In this document: positions 1-10,900 of the stretch, one piece after another
Layout of the letters: each line of letters begins with the position of its first letter
How positions within the stretch are numbered: position 1 is the first letter of the stretch
Source: Pontibacter mangrovi
GTDB taxonomy: Bacteria > Bacteroidota > Bacteroidia > Cytophagales > Hymenobacteraceae
Assembly (NCBI RefSeq): GCF_006385705.1
Contig: NZ_VFRQ01000005.1
Coordinates: 332,882-396,881, forward strand
DNA length: 64,000 bases
Direction: 5' to 3'
Translations under genes and position numbers: made by a program
Notes under the pieces: generated by a model
Seen by the model: the letters and a program-made list of their open reading frames with translations, nothing else
Databases searched by the model: none
What the model was told of the DNA's origin: nothing

Positions 1-1722
1 CCTGTGATCGCCGCGCCGGCGATGGATGTGCTCAGCGGCAACGTGCTGACCGATGGTCCGCTGGCAACATCCGTCAGCGACGCCACCGATTACAAGATGC
101 GCGGGCACAATTTATACTTGCCCATCCCTTACGCCAAAAGCTGCAAGATCACTTATGAAAGCCAGAATATAAAAGATGCCGGCGCGAAAACGGGGGGAGA
201 GGCTGTCTACTACAACATCAACTACCGCACCTATCAGGATGCCAGTGTCAAAACCTTTACCATGGCAGATGTGGGAGCGGACAATCCTGTGCTTAAAACA
301 GTACAGGAAAAACTAAGCAGCCGCTATCGTGGAACAGATGAACTGAAAACCGCCTCTCATCCTGTAAGCGGAGAAATAAAGGCCGGCAACTCGCTTGCTG
401 TTTCGCTTGCGGAAGGACCCCATGCTGTGCGGCAGATCAAGCTAAAACTGGAGGCGGATAACCTGGAGCAGGCGCTGCGAAGCACCGTGCTGGAGATAAG
501 TTTCGACGGTGAGCGAACCGTATGGAGCCCTGTTGGAGACTTCTTCGGCACAGGCTATCAGCTGCGCTCCTCTAACACCTGGTATACCAAAGTAGATACG
601 GTCACAGGCGAGCTTTCGGCATGGTGGGTGATGCCTTTTGAGAAAGAAGCAAAACTGACCGTGCACAACCTGACGGATGCTCCGGTAACGGTAGAGGGCG
701 AGGTCCTGACCAGCCCCTGGAAGTGGGACGACAGAAGCATGCACTTCGGCGCCAGCTGGCACCAGTTCACCAATTTGTTTACAGGCGAGATGAAGAATAA
801 CGAGGGCGGCGGCGACCCTTTCGACATCAACTACGTGCAGCTCGACGGCAAAGGCACCTATGTCGGGGATGCGATTACGCTGTTTAACACCGTGTATGCC
901 TGGTGGGGAGAAGGGGATGAGAAAGTTTACGTGGATGGGGAGAATTTTCCCTCGCATGTAGGCACCGGCACAGAAGATTACTACGGCTACGCCTGGTGCC
1001 GCCCGGAGCGGTTCTCCAACCACCCTTTTATTGCGCAGCCCGACGGAAGCGGCAATTTTGTGCCGGGCTATACTATGAACATGCGCTTCAGAGGCCTGGA
1101 TGCCATTCCGTTTAGCAACACGCTTAAATTCGACATGGAGATGTGGCACTGGACACGCGCCCACATCAACTTTGCCCCTGTCTCTTTTTACTACATGCTG
1201 CCAGGCGGCAAAACGAACATTGCCCCGGATGTAGAAAATGCCAAAGAGCCGGTGGTACTGAAGCGCTCAGATTTGATCTCGCCGGTAGTTGCCGATGGTA
1301 AAATAGAGGGAGAGCAGATGATTTTCGAAAACGCCACCGGGGGCAACTTCCGCTACCAGAACACGCAGAAGTATGGCTGGAGCGACAACATGCAGGTTTT
1401 CTGGCACGACACCAATGTAGGCGATAAGCTAAAGCTAAGTTTTGTATCCGATAAGGCGGGCAAGTTTCACGTGGCAGCGCACCTTACCAAGGCCCCGGAC
1501 TACGGCAAGTTCAAATTCAGCCTGAACGGGAAAGAAGTTAAAAACATAGTGGACGGCTACAGCAAGGAGGTGAAAACCGAGACGGTAAACCTGGGGCGCT
1601 TCGCGCTGCAGCAGGGCCAGAACACGCTGGAGGTAGAGGTGGTGCAGTCCAGGCCGAACGAGAAGGAAACCGCCTTTTTCGGGCTCGATTATTTGTCCGT
1701 TGATCAGTACCCTAAGCTTTAA
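1..1722 (+). CDS. GH172-like (DUF2961) glycoside hydrolase, 5' partial
   Basis: The reading frame is open from the window edge, so the true start lies upstream; 573 codons are visible. The protein shows the DUF2961 hallmarks: a YLPIPYAKSCKITYE-like strand near the left end and GTGTEDYYGYAW at about local residue 320. DUF2961 founded glycoside hydrolase family 172, whose characterised members act on alpha-D-fructofuranosides and alpha-D-arabinofuranosides. Residues from about 430 onward form a separate beta-rich C-terminal module with GKFHVAAHLTKAPDYGKFKFSLNG, typical of an accessory sandwich domain. Only 25 bp separate it from the next hydrolase, so co-transcription is likely. The family is confident, the substrate is not. 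The signal peptide, if present, is outside the window. Confidence 0.85.
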   Translation, partial: PVIAAPAMDVLSGNVLTDGPLATSVSDATDYKMRGHNLYLPIPYAKSCKITYESQNIKDAGAKTGGEAVYYNINYRTYQDASVKTFTMADVGADNPVLKTVQEKLSSRYRGTDELKTASHPVSGEIKAGNSLAVSLAEGPHAVRQIKLKLEADNLEQALRSTVLEISFDGERTVWSPVGDFFGTGYQLRSSNTWYTKVDTVTGELSAWWVMPFEKEAKLTVHNLTDAPVTVEGEVLTSPWKWDDRSMHFGASWHQFTNLFTGEMKNNEGGGDPFDINYVQLDGKGTYVGDAITLFNTVYAWWGEGDEKVYVDGENFPSHVGTGTEDYYGYAWCRPERFSNHPFIAQPDGSGNFVPGYTMNMRFRGLDAIPFSNTLKFDMEMWHWTRAHINFAPVSFYYMLPGGKTNIAPDVENAKEPVVLKRSDLISPVVADGKIEGEQMIFENATGGNFRYQNTQKYGWSDNMQVFWHDTNVGDKLKLSFVSDKAGKFHVAAHLTKAPDYGKFKFSLNGKEVKNIVDGYSKEVKTETVNLGRFALQQGQNTLEVEVVQSRPNEKETAFFGLDYLSVDQYPKL

Positions 1723-1747
1723 TAACACTCATCTATATAATCCTTAA

Positions 1748-3772
1748 ATGAAAACAATATTGGCAATTGGTATACTGGCCTGGTTGTTTGTTACCCAGGC
1801 GCAAGCTCAGAACTATACTAATAACAGAGCTCCGCTGAAGGAGAAAACCTTCATAGAACTACCGCTAGGAAGCATTAAGCCCAAAGGCTGGCTGCACGAG
1901 ATGCTGGTGAGGCAGAAGAACGGCGCCAGTGGTCAGCTGGACCAGCTGTACCCGCAGGTGATGGGGCCACGAAACGGCTGGCTCGGGGGAGACGGCGACC
2001 AATGGGAGCGCGGCCCCTACTGGATAGACGGCCTTCTGCCGCTGGCTTACATCCTGGACGATCAGGAACTGAAAGACAAGGTGCAGCCGTGGGTAGAGTG
2101 GGCGATCAAGAGTCAGCGGCCGGATGGGTATTTTGGCCCGTCTACCGACTATGGCCCTGAGAAGGGCTTGCAGCGCAACAACTCCCAGGACTGGTGGCCC
2201 AAAATGGTGATGCTGAAAGTGCTGCAGCAGTACTACTCCGCCACCGGAGACCAAAGGGTAATCAAGCTGATGAGCAATTACTTTAAGTATCAGCTAAAAA
2301 CGCTGCCTGAAAAGCCGTTGGGCAACTGGACCTTCTGGGCTGAGTACCGCTCGGCCGACAACCTGCAGGCAGTGTACTGGCTCTACAATATTACCGGCGA
2401 AAAGCACCTGCTGGAACTGGGCAACATCCTGCACGAGCAGGGCTACGACTTCGTGGACATGTTCCTGAACCGCGACGATTTGACGCGCATCAACACCATC
2501 CACTGCGTAAACCTGGCCCAGGGTATAAAAGAGCCTGTTATTTACTATCAGCAGGATTCTGATGAAAAGTACCTGCATGCCGTAAAGAAAGCCTTTGCCG
2601 ATATACGCCAGTTTCATGGGCAGCCGCAGGGCATGTATGGCGGCGATGAGGCCCTGCACGGCAACAACCCGACCCAAGGCTCAGAGCTTTGCTCGGCGGT
2701 GGAGCTGATGTTCTCGCTGGAGAAGATGATGGAAATAACAGGGGACCTGCAGTTTGCCGACCATCTGGAGCGGGTAGCCTTCAACGCGCTGCCCACGCAG
2801 GTATCCGACGATTTTATGACGCGCCAGTATTTCCAGCAGGTCAACCAGGTGAAGATCTCGCGCCACCCCCGCAACTTCGACATCAACCATGGCGAAACCG
2901 ACTTGGTGTACGGGCTCCGGACCGGTTACCCGTGCTGCACGTCCAACATGCACCAAGGCTGGCCGAAGTTTACCCAGAACCTCTGGTACGCCACCAAGGA
3001 CAACGGCCTTGCCGCCCTGGTTTTCTCGCCGAGTGAAGTACGCGCCAAAGTGGGAGACGGGGTAGCCGTGAAGATGACCGAAGACACCAACTATCCCTTT
3101 AACGAGGGCATCAACTTTAAACTGGATATAGAAGGTAAGCAGAAGAAAGTGGCTTTCCCGTTCCATGTGCGCATCCCATCCTGGAGCAAAAACGCCAAGG
3201 TAACCATCAACGGAAAACCCTGGGAGGGAGAGGCAAAACCGAACAGCATCATCGTGATCAACCGCACCTGGAAGTCGGGGGATGTGGTAGCGCTTGACCT
3301 GCCGATGCACATAGAAACCAGCACCTGGTATGAGAACGCCATGGCCGTGGAGCGCGGCCCGCTGGTGTATGCGCTGAAAGTGGAGGAAGACTGGAGCAAG
3401 AAGCAGATAAAGGACAATCCGGAGCGGTATGGCAGGGAGTACTATGAAGTGAGCCCTGCCACCGACTGGAACTACGGCATCCTGGACTTTCCGAAGGATA
3501 AGACGCAGGAGGTGTTTACGGTGGTGAAAAAGGACACCAAGGGCGCCTACCCCTGGAACCTGGCCGGTGCCCCGATCGAGATCAAGGTGAAGGGCAAGCA
3601 GCTGCCTTTCTGGAGCCTGTACAACGAGATGGCCGGCCCGCAGCCCTACAGCCGCATGATCTACGGCATCTCCTCAGTCAAAGAGATGCCTGAAGTTGAG
3701 CTGACGCTTATCCCGTATGGCTGCACCACGCTTCGGGTAACAGAGTTCCCGGTCATTAAAGAGTATGAGTAA
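1748..3772 (+). CDS. GH127-like (DUF1680) beta-L-arabinofuranosidase family protein
   Basis: A 674-residue secreted protein with a clear Sec signal (about residues 1-20, ending AQAQ). It matches DUF1680, the basis of GH127/GH146, which hydrolyse terminal beta-L-arabinofuranose through a zinc-bound cysteine nucleophile. The expected metal/catalytic set is present: Glu313 and Cys315 in SELCSAVE, and the Cys396-Cys397 pair in YPCCTSN. WLGGDGDQWERGPYWIDG near residue 75 fits the substrate-facing helices of the (alpha/alpha)6 barrel; the C-terminal third is beta-rich. It follows the GH172-like gene by 25 bp and precedes a third hydrolase by 34 bp, so all three probably form one transcript for an arabinose-containing glycan. 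GH127 versus GH146 cannot be settled by eye. Confidence 0.88.
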   Translation: MKTILAIGILAWLFVTQAQAQNYTNNRAPLKEKTFIELPLGSIKPKGWLHEMLVRQKNGASGQLDQLYPQVMGPRNGWLGGDGDQWERGPYWIDGLLPLAYILDDQELKDKVQPWVEWAIKSQRPDGYFGPSTDYGPEKGLQRNNSQDWWPKMVMLKVLQQYYSATGDQRVIKLMSNYFKYQLKTLPEKPLGNWTFWAEYRSADNLQAVYWLYNITGEKHLLELGNILHEQGYDFVDMFLNRDDLTRINTIHCVNLAQGIKEPVIYYQQDSDEKYLHAVKKAFADIRQFHGQPQGMYGGDEALHGNNPTQGSELCSAVELMFSLEKMMEITGDLQFADHLERVAFNALPTQVSDDFMTRQYFQQVNQVKISRHPRNFDINHGETDLVYGLRTGYPCCTSNMHQGWPKFTQNLWYATKDNGLAALVFSPSEVRAKVGDGVAVKMTEDTNYPFNEGINFKLDIEGKQKKVAFPFHVRIPSWSKNAKVTINGKPWEGEAKPNSIIVINRTWKSGDVVALDLPMHIETSTWYENAMAVERGPLVYALKVEEDWSKKQIKDNPERYGREYYEVSPATDWNYGILDFPKDKTQEVFTVVKKDTKGAYPWNLAGAPIEIKVKGKQLPFWSLYNEMAGPQPYSRMIYGISSVKEMPEVELTLIPYGCTTLRVTEFPVIKEYE

Positions 3773-3806
3773 GCCCTGCGGGGAGATAAAATAAACTGTT
3801 TATACG

Positions 3807-6605
3807 ATGGTAAGATTAGAACTTAAAAGGACTTTCGCCACGCTTCTGGGGCTTGTCGTGCTGTTTTCGGCACAGGCGCAGGAACTGCAGGGCATCTCGC
3901 TGAGCAGCGGAGCGAAAGGGGTAAAGGCGTTCACGGTGAAAGGCAAAGAGCTGCAGGCACCCGCAGAACTGCCGCTGGTATACTACGAGGTGGATAAAAA
4001 GGCCGCCACCAGCCTGCAGCCGGAAAAGAAGGTGCAGGTAAGCTTTGAGCAGGAGAAGGGCTTTACGCCAGGCTATAAAGGCAAGGTTACGTTCAAAAAC
4101 ACCTCGCCGGATACCGTGTGGCTGTCGAACGTGGTGCCGCTGGGCCGCGAGGATAAAGCAGTTTATATCACCGGCAAGGGCGAGCACCCACTTTCGCGCA
4201 CGCACCTGTTTCTGCCAGGCAAGAGCCCTGTCAACGTGATCGTGCCGGATAATGCCTGGGAGCTGGGATACACCGGGCTGGAGCTTGGCAACGGGCAGGC
4301 GGTGTGCGCACTGGTGCGCCGGGACCTGGAAAGTATGGAAAAGGCCACCCGCCGCCGATTCGAAACGGTGATTGCCCCAGGCGGCTCTGTAAAGTATGAT
4401 TTTTACGCCGACGCCTACAACGGAGACTGGCAACAGGGCCTCAAAAAGATGTTCCAGGAGCGCTACCTGTACGATGTGGCCTCGTTTGACAACACCCTTT
4501 TTGAGCGCGAGGACCTGAAATGGATTCGCCATACTTATGTGATGCACCTACTCATGGGCTGGGACAAATTTTACTACGATGACGCGGACGGCAAATTCCA
4601 CCTGGAGGAGTTCCTGAAGCGCGGACAGCGGCTGTATGGCGGTGATGACGCGATCGGTATCTGGCCTACCTGGCCTACCCTTGGCCTGGACCAGCGCAAC
4701 CAGTTCGACCTTTTTCGTGACCTGCCGGGCGGTTTGGCGCAAGTGCGGCAAACGGCAGATGAGACCAGAAGTATGGGTACCGCCTTTTTCATTTGCTACA
4801 ACCCCTGGGACGAAAGCACCCGCGACGAGGGGCACATGAGTGGCATTGCCGACATCATCAAAAACACCGGTGCCGATGGGGTGGTGCTGGACACGAAAGG
4901 CTCCTCGAGCAAAGAACTGCAGGAGGCGGCAGACGAGGTGAAGAAAGGCGTGATCATGTACAGCGAGGGCATGGCCGTGCCGAAAGACATGCAGGGCATT
5001 GTTTCGGGGCGGGTGCACAACGCGCTATACTATGCGCCCATGCTCAACCTGAACAAGTTCATCAAGCCTGAGTTTGCCATTTACCGCGTGGCTGAACTGT
5101 ATAAGGAGCCGATTCAGCGGGAGTATGCGACCTCTTTCTTCAACGGCTATGGCACCGAGCTGAACATCTTCGCCCCGGGCCAGCCAAGCTGGGCGGAGGA
5201 ACAGTATAACTACCTGGGCCGCACTTCCCGCATCCTGCGCGAGAACACCTATAACTTCACCTCCAAAAATTACACGCCGCTTATCCCGGTTACAGCTGAT
5301 AAAGTATATGCCAACAAGTGGGTGGATGGCGACAAGGTGATCTACACCATTTACAGCATCGTGCCGGAAGGCTACAAGGATCTGTTGTTTGAGGTGCAGC
5401 CGCAGGAGGGCAGGCATTTCGTGGACCTGTGGCACCACAAAGAGCTGCAGCCGGAGAAGAAAGACGGCAAATTCTACGTAGAGGCCGAGACGGATGCTTT
5501 CCACAAGGCTTACCTGGGCACGAACAACGAGGGCGAAGTAGACTGCATCGCCGAGCTTCCTGTTATCTTAAAAACCTCGTTAGAGAGCGACATGCTTTTG
5601 GTGAGCGCCGATAAAGGGGACCAGATAAAGATATGGGCGGGCGTGCCGGACTATGAGAAAAAGCCGCTGGAACTGAAGCCGGGGAGCCACCAGGTGCGCC
5701 TTCTGGATCACTTTGGCCGCTTTGAGGGCAAGTTTATCATTCAGCTGTTTAACGAGGGCATTTTGCTGGACGAGAACATCGTAGAGGTGAAGCCGGGTAC
5801 GCCGCGCCTGACCTCCGAAGTAGAGAAGACCACGAAAAGCGGCGGCAAGCGTGGGATGGTGAAGATCCCGGCAGGCAAATTTACCTTCAAAGCTACGCAG
5901 GGCGATGACTTTATCCCTTACCCAAAGTATAACCAGGGCAGAACCTACCAAATGAACGCCTTTTACATGGACAAGTATCCGGTGACGAATGCCCAGTTCG
6001 AGGAGTTTTTGAACAAGAGCAAGTATACGCCCGCCGACACAGCCAACTTCCTCAAGCATTGGGTAGACGGCAAGATACCTGCCGGCACGGAAGATCACCC
6101 GGTAACCTATGTGAGCTATGAGGATGCTAAGGCCTACGCCAAGTGGGCCGGCAAAAGGCTGCCAACCGAGGTGGAGTGGCAGTACGCCGCCCAAACACCA
6201 GACGGAAGGGCCTGGCCTTGGAGTGCGAAAACAGACAACATCCGCCGCGAGGAAGAGCCCATAACCGGCACCCTGACGGTGTTCAAGATCAAAGGGATAG
6301 ATCCGGCCTATGCCAACCTCGGCAACGGGAAGCTAGACCCGGTAGGCTCTTATCCGAAAGGGAAGAACCCCTACGGGCTGCAGGACCTGGTAGGCTCAGT
6401 ATGGCAACTCACCAACGATGAATACAGAAATGGTTCCTATGATTACGTCATCATGAAGGGCGGCTCTTACTATAACCCCACCTCCAGCTGGTGGTATGTG
6501 CAGGGCGGGCCGCGCGAGCTGCACTACCGGCAGTTCCTACTCCGGGTGTCCGAAGGCTTCGAAAGAAACGCGACCGTGGGCTTCCGCTGCGTGAAGGATA
6601 ACTAA
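3807..6605 (+). CDS. Secreted TIM-barrel glycosidase-like protein fused to an FGE/SUMF1-like domain
   Basis: 932 residues. A signal peptide (about 1-24, ending SAQAQ) precedes a beta-rich N-terminal region, a probable TIM barrel around residues 230-490 (DDAIGIWPTWPTLGLDQRNQ, then GIADIIKNTGADGVVLDTKG and VIMYSEGMAV), a beta region, and from about residue 685 a formylglycine-generating-enzyme-like domain (GMVKIPAGKF, MDKYPVTNAQFEEFL, RLPTEVEWQYAA, GLQDLVGSVWQLT, NATVGFRC). The paired active-site cysteines of true FGEs are replaced in the GGSYYNPTSSWWY segment, so the domain is probably structural or ligand-binding rather than a sulfatase activator. I do not recognise the GH family of the barrel. 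Context (two arabinofuranosidase-type genes upstream) suggests plant glycan degradation; the activity is unknown. Confidence 0.75.
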   Translation: MVRLELKRTFATLLGLVVLFSAQAQELQGISLSSGAKGVKAFTVKGKELQAPAELPLVYYEVDKKAATSLQPEKKVQVSFEQEKGFTPGYKGKVTFKNTSPDTVWLSNVVPLGREDKAVYITGKGEHPLSRTHLFLPGKSPVNVIVPDNAWELGYTGLELGNGQAVCALVRRDLESMEKATRRRFETVIAPGGSVKYDFYADAYNGDWQQGLKKMFQERYLYDVASFDNTLFEREDLKWIRHTYVMHLLMGWDKFYYDDADGKFHLEEFLKRGQRLYGGDDAIGIWPTWPTLGLDQRNQFDLFRDLPGGLAQVRQTADETRSMGTAFFICYNPWDESTRDEGHMSGIADIIKNTGADGVVLDTKGSSSKELQEAADEVKKGVIMYSEGMAVPKDMQGIVSGRVHNALYYAPMLNLNKFIKPEFAIYRVAELYKEPIQREYATSFFNGYGTELNIFAPGQPSWAEEQYNYLGRTSRILRENTYNFTSKNYTPLIPVTADKVYANKWVDGDKVIYTIYSIVPEGYKDLLFEVQPQEGRHFVDLWHHKELQPEKKDGKFYVEAETDAFHKAYLGTNNEGEVDCIAELPVILKTSLESDMLLVSADKGDQIKIWAGVPDYEKKPLELKPGSHQVRLLDHFGRFEGKFIIQLFNEGILLDENIVEVKPGTPRLTSEVEKTTKSGGKRGMVKIPAGKFTFKATQGDDFIPYPKYNQGRTYQMNAFYMDKYPVTNAQFEEFLNKSKYTPADTANFLKHWVDGKIPAGTEDHPVTYVSYEDAKAYAKWAGKRLPTEVEWQYAAQTPDGRAWPWSAKTDNIRREEEPITGTLTVFKIKGIDPAYANLGNGKLDPVGSYPKGKNPYGLQDLVGSVWQLTNDEYRNGSYDYVIMKGGSYYNPTSSWWYVQGGPRELHYRQFLLRVSEGFERNATVGFRCVKDN

Positions 6606-6612
6606 AGAAAAT

Positions 6613-6679
6613 TGCAGTCTCCGTGTTGCGTCAAGTATGGCAGGATAAGAAGCCGGAAAGATGCTGCGCGGAGACTGCA
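6613..6679 (+). repeat. Long-range inverted repeat in the leader of the epimerase gene
   Basis: In the 139-bp gap before the epimerase gene, TGCAGTCTCCG (6613-6623) is exactly complementary to CGGAGACTGCA (6669-6679). It could form an 11-bp stem closing a 45-nt loop in the mRNA leader. No T-run follows it, so it is not a standard terminator. Function unknown. Confidence 0.45.
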
Positions 6680-6744
6680 TCCTTTAAGAAAGAGCCTCAT
6701 TTGGGGGCAGCTGTTTTTGAAAATCTTAGCTTTAAGAACTAACT

Positions 6745-7923
6745 ATGAAAATCGGAAAATTCATTGCTCCCTGCCTTTATCTCTTGCTGGCAGCATCCTG
6801 CAATAACCAAACAGATAACACCACGGCAGGCACCTCGGTAGAAGAGAGCGCCTCAGAAAGCAAACTGAAAAGCACACTGGACCCGGCAAACTTTGAAAGG
6901 GAGCTGGACGGAAAACAGGTGCAGTTATACTTCCTCAAAAACAAGAACGGACTGGAGATGGCGGTAACCAACTACGGGGCCAAAGTGGTGTCGTTGCTGG
7001 TGCCGGATAAGGATGGCAAAATGGAGGATGTGGTGCTGGGCTTTGATAACCTGGACGGCTACCTGAACGCTAACGAGCCATACTTTGGGGCAGCGATCGG
7101 CCGCTACGGGAACCGCATTGCCAATGGCAAATTCACCTTGGACGGGAAACAGTATAAGCTTGCCACCAACAACGCCCCCAACCATCTGCACGGCGGCACT
7201 AAAGGCTTTAACGCGCAGGTGTGGGATGCCAAACAGGTGAACGACCAGACGATCGAGTTCACGCGCCTTTCGCCAGACGGAGAGGAAGGCTACCCGGGCA
7301 ACCTGCAGGTGAAGATGGTCTACACCCTCACCGACGACAATGCCTTTAAGATCACCTATGACGCCAGCACCGACCAGCCCACGCCCATCAACCTGACCCA
7401 CCATTCCTTTTTCAACCTGCACGGCGCCGGCAAAGGAAGTATAAACGACCATGTGCTGATGATCAATGCCGATGCCTATACACCGGTGGATGAGACGCTG
7501 ATCCCTACAGGAAAGCTCGAAAAAGTGGCGGGTACGCCGATGGATTTCCGGGAGCCTACCGAGATCGGCAAAAGGGTGGAAGATGACTTTGAACAGCTGA
7601 AGTTCGGGAAAGGCTACGACCATAACTGGGTGCTGAAAGACAGCAGCAACAGCCAAAAACTGGCCGCCACAGTATGGGAGCCAACGAGCGGCAGGTACAT
7701 GGAAGTATACACCACAGAGCCTGGACTGCAGTTTTACGGCGGCAATTTCCTGGATGGCAAGGACAAAGGCAAAGGCGACAAACCCTATGAGTTCCGGTCG
7801 GCGTTTTGCCTGGAGACGCAGCATTTTCCCGACTCTCCGAACCAGCCGAACTTTCCTTCCACCATACTTCAACCCGGGGAGCAGTACCAGCACACCGCTA
7901 TCTACAAGTTTTCGGTAAAGTAG
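6745..7923 (+). CDS. galM: Aldose 1-epimerase (mutarotase), lipoprotein
   Basis: 392 residues of the galactose mutarotase family, interconverting alpha and beta anomers so that GalK receives alpha-D-galactose. Family marks are AAIGRYGNRIANGKF, NHLHGGTKGF, the NLTHHSFFNLHG histidine segment and the C-terminal FCLETQHFPDSPNQP with the catalytic glutamate. An SPII signal ends at LLLAASC with Cys19, and a short Thr/Ser-rich tether follows, so the enzyme should be anchored in a membrane and act outside the cytoplasm. It sits among secreted hydrolases, 30 bp before the next one. The galactokinase and uridylyltransferase of the same pathway are 5-7 kb downstream. Confidence 0.92.
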   Translation: MKIGKFIAPCLYLLLAASCNNQTDNTTAGTSVEESASESKLKSTLDPANFERELDGKQVQLYFLKNKNGLEMAVTNYGAKVVSLLVPDKDGKMEDVVLGFDNLDGYLNANEPYFGAAIGRYGNRIANGKFTLDGKQYKLATNNAPNHLHGGTKGFNAQVWDAKQVNDQTIEFTRLSPDGEEGYPGNLQVKMVYTLTDDNAFKITYDASTDQPTPINLTHHSFFNLHGAGKGSINDHVLMINADAYTPVDETLIPTGKLEKVAGTPMDFREPTEIGKRVEDDFEQLKFGKGYDHNWVLKDSSNSQKLAATVWEPTSGRYMEVYTTEPGLQFYGGNFLDGKDKGKGDKPYEFRSAFCLETQHFPDSPNQPNFPSTILQPGEQYQHTAIYKFSVK

Positions 7924-7953
7924 CAGCTCCCGGATTACCTTACCCTAAAACGC

Positions 7954-10900
7954 ATGAGAAGACCTCTGTTTATACTTTTGCTGGCGCTTCTGAGCACCTT
8001 TACTTACGCCCAGAAAAACCACCCTACACAACAGATAAAAATAGGCCTGGTAGCTAGCGCCCTGCCCGCCGACGAACAGGCAGTTGTGGAGGCCTTTCTG
8101 CAGGACCAACAGGATTTTGAAACGGTAGCACTGCGCCTGGACCAGCTCAAAAAGGGCAGAGCCTTAAAGAAAGCGGGCGTTACGCATGTATGGCTCCACA
8201 AGCTTTCCCCGGATGGTAGCACAAAACAGGAAGTAGCGGCCGGAAAAACGCTGAAGGAGTTTGTGCAGAACGGCGGCAACCTTATTCTCTCAATGGAGGC
8301 TGTGCGCTTACTCAACGACTGGGGCATTGAAAAGCATTCGTTTGAGGTGAAGACAGACACCGTGAAGGACGAAGGATTTGGGCGCCCGCTTGGGTTTCAC
8401 GCGTTCAAATCGCATCCTGTTTTTGAGGGGCTGCACGGCGGCGCCTACCCCTGGAAAGCGAAGAAGGACCACGTGATCCGGAAGATAGGCTTTTTTGAGA
8501 ACAGCCTGCCGGATACAACCATCGCGAAGGTGATCGGCACGGAGTGGACGTACATCACCTTCCATGAAAACAACAAGCTTGTGCTGGAGTACACGCTCGG
8601 CAAAGGAAAGATCATCGCCGTGGGGGCCTATTCATACTTTGCCCCCGCAAACTTTAACACGCTGCAACTCCACCGCTTCTACCGCAACCTGTTCCGCTAT
8701 ACGGCCGGGCAGATAGAGGGCATCGAGCCGCGCTACTGGAACTATGCTGCCCAACAGGTAGTGGCCTTGGAAAGTGATTTTCCGCAGACGGGCCTTGTGC
8801 AGGCCACCAAATGGCAGCTGCCGGAGCTGACGCTGCAGCTGGAGAAACAGCAGGCCACGGAGGATTTCGTCAGCCTGGCCGGCCGGCGGATGCTGGTGAT
8901 GGGGAAGCAGAAAGGCGGCATCGATGAGATCTGGTCGCACCCGTTCATGTCGTTTAGGGATGTGGCGACCGGCGTGCTGATGAAGGGAGCTGACTCGGTG
9001 GTATGGCTGAACGAGCTGACACCCGCTGTCACCATTTCGCCGGAGCTGTTGATTAGGAAATATACTATAAACGGGGCTGTCATCCGCGAAATCACCACCG
9101 TGGCCATGGACAAGCCGGTGGCCGCTGTGCACTACGAGTGGGAGAGCGCCGCGATCGATAAGATCTTCATCAGGTATACTTCAAACTTCCGCTACATGTG
9201 GCCATACTCTTCCAAAGCCACCAACTCCATTCACTTTGCCTGGTCCCCGGAAATGAACGCTGCCGTAGGCTCTGCCCAGGGCGGCGACCTGGCCAGTGTC
9301 ATGGGCTTTAGCAGCAAACCGCAAAAGTATACTTTGGGACAATTCGATGGTTTCAAGTATAGAAACGGAATGTACACAGGAAAGAAAACTGACCTGATCC
9401 AACTGAGTGGCCTTTTCAGTTTTGATGCCGCCGATGCCCAGGGAAAACTGAGCGCCTACCTGGTGGCCGGCAGCGAGGGGCTGGACAACACACTGCAGCT
9501 GTACGACCAGGAATCGAAGGAATTTAACAGCCTTTTCAAAAAGTCCTCCGCATACTTTGCAAACCTCTTGCGCAACAGCCTGATCGTAACTACCCCGGAT
9601 AAGGAGTTCAACACAGGGTATAAATGGGCACTGGCGCGGACAGACCAGTTTCTGCAGGAAACCCCTGGCCTGGGCACCTCGCTCATGGCCGGCTTTGGCA
9701 CCACGGCCCGCGGCTGGGGCGGCGGACAAAAGATAAGCGGCCGGCCCGGCTACGCTTGGTATTTCGGGAGGGATGCCCAGTGGAGCGGCATGGCCATCAA
9801 CGCCTATGGCGGGCATCAGATGGTGAAGAAAGCGCTGGATGTGTTTGTGAAGTACCAGGACCTGACCGGTAAAATTTACCACGAGCTCACCTCCAGCGGG
9901 GCGGTGCATTATGACGCTTCCGACGCGACGCCGCTGTATGTGGTGCTGGCGGCGCATTACCTGAAATATTCCGGCGACCTAGACTATATCCGCTCGATCT
10001 GGCCATCCTTAAAAAAGGCAATGGATTTTTGCTACAGCACCGACACCGACAGGGATGGCTTGATAGAGATCACGAACGTGGGGCATGGCTGGATAGAAGG
10101 TGGTCCGCTGTTTGGCGCGCATACCGAGATTTACCTGGCCGGCAGCTGGGTGGCCGCGTTGGATGCTGCCGCTTACATGTCCGGAATGCTGGAGAACCAA
10201 AGCCTGGCAAAAGGCTATAGCCAGGACGCAGCAAACGTGCGCCAGATCATCGACAGGGAATTTTGGGACACCAAGGGCGAGTACTTCTACAACGGCAAAA
10301 TGCGCGACGGCAGTTTTATGCAGGAAGAAACCATGCTGTCGAGCGTTCCCATCTACTTCAATGCGGTGGCTGATCCGGCAAAAGCCGCTAAAACAACGGC
10401 TTCTTTTTCCCGGAACGACTATGCAACCGACTGGGGCCTGAGGATTCTGCCGGAGAGCAGCGACAAGTTTAACCCCAAGGCCTATCACGCAGGTATGGTG
10501 TGGCCGCTGTTCAGTGGCTTTGTAGCGCTGGCAGAGTATAAAACCGGCAAGTACGTGAGCGGCTTTACCCACACGATGAACAATTTGCTGTTGTACCAGC
10601 ACTACGGTTTGGGCAGCGCCGAAGAAACCCTCCACGGATCTGAGTATAAACCCGCTGGCGTATGCTACCAGCAAGGCTGGTCCGAAACCATGGTGCTTCA
10701 GCCTGTTTTGGAGGGCATGCTGGGGCTGGCCCCGGACGCGCTGGCAAACCAAATTGCTTTTTCCCCGCGCTTCCCCTGGCACTGGAACGAGGTGCAGGTG
10801 GATAACATCCAGTTTGGGGAGCATCGGGCAAGCGTACTAATGCAGCGCACGGCAACCTCTACCAAGTATGATTTTAAGTATAAACCGGATGACAAAGGCT

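Noticed and set aside
6612..6806. 64-codon + frame upstream of and overlapping galM
   Set aside because: No recognisable protein; it overlaps the galM signal-peptide region in another frame.
6925..7893. 322-codon open frame antisense to galM
   Set aside because: No domain, and galM is unambiguous on the + strand.
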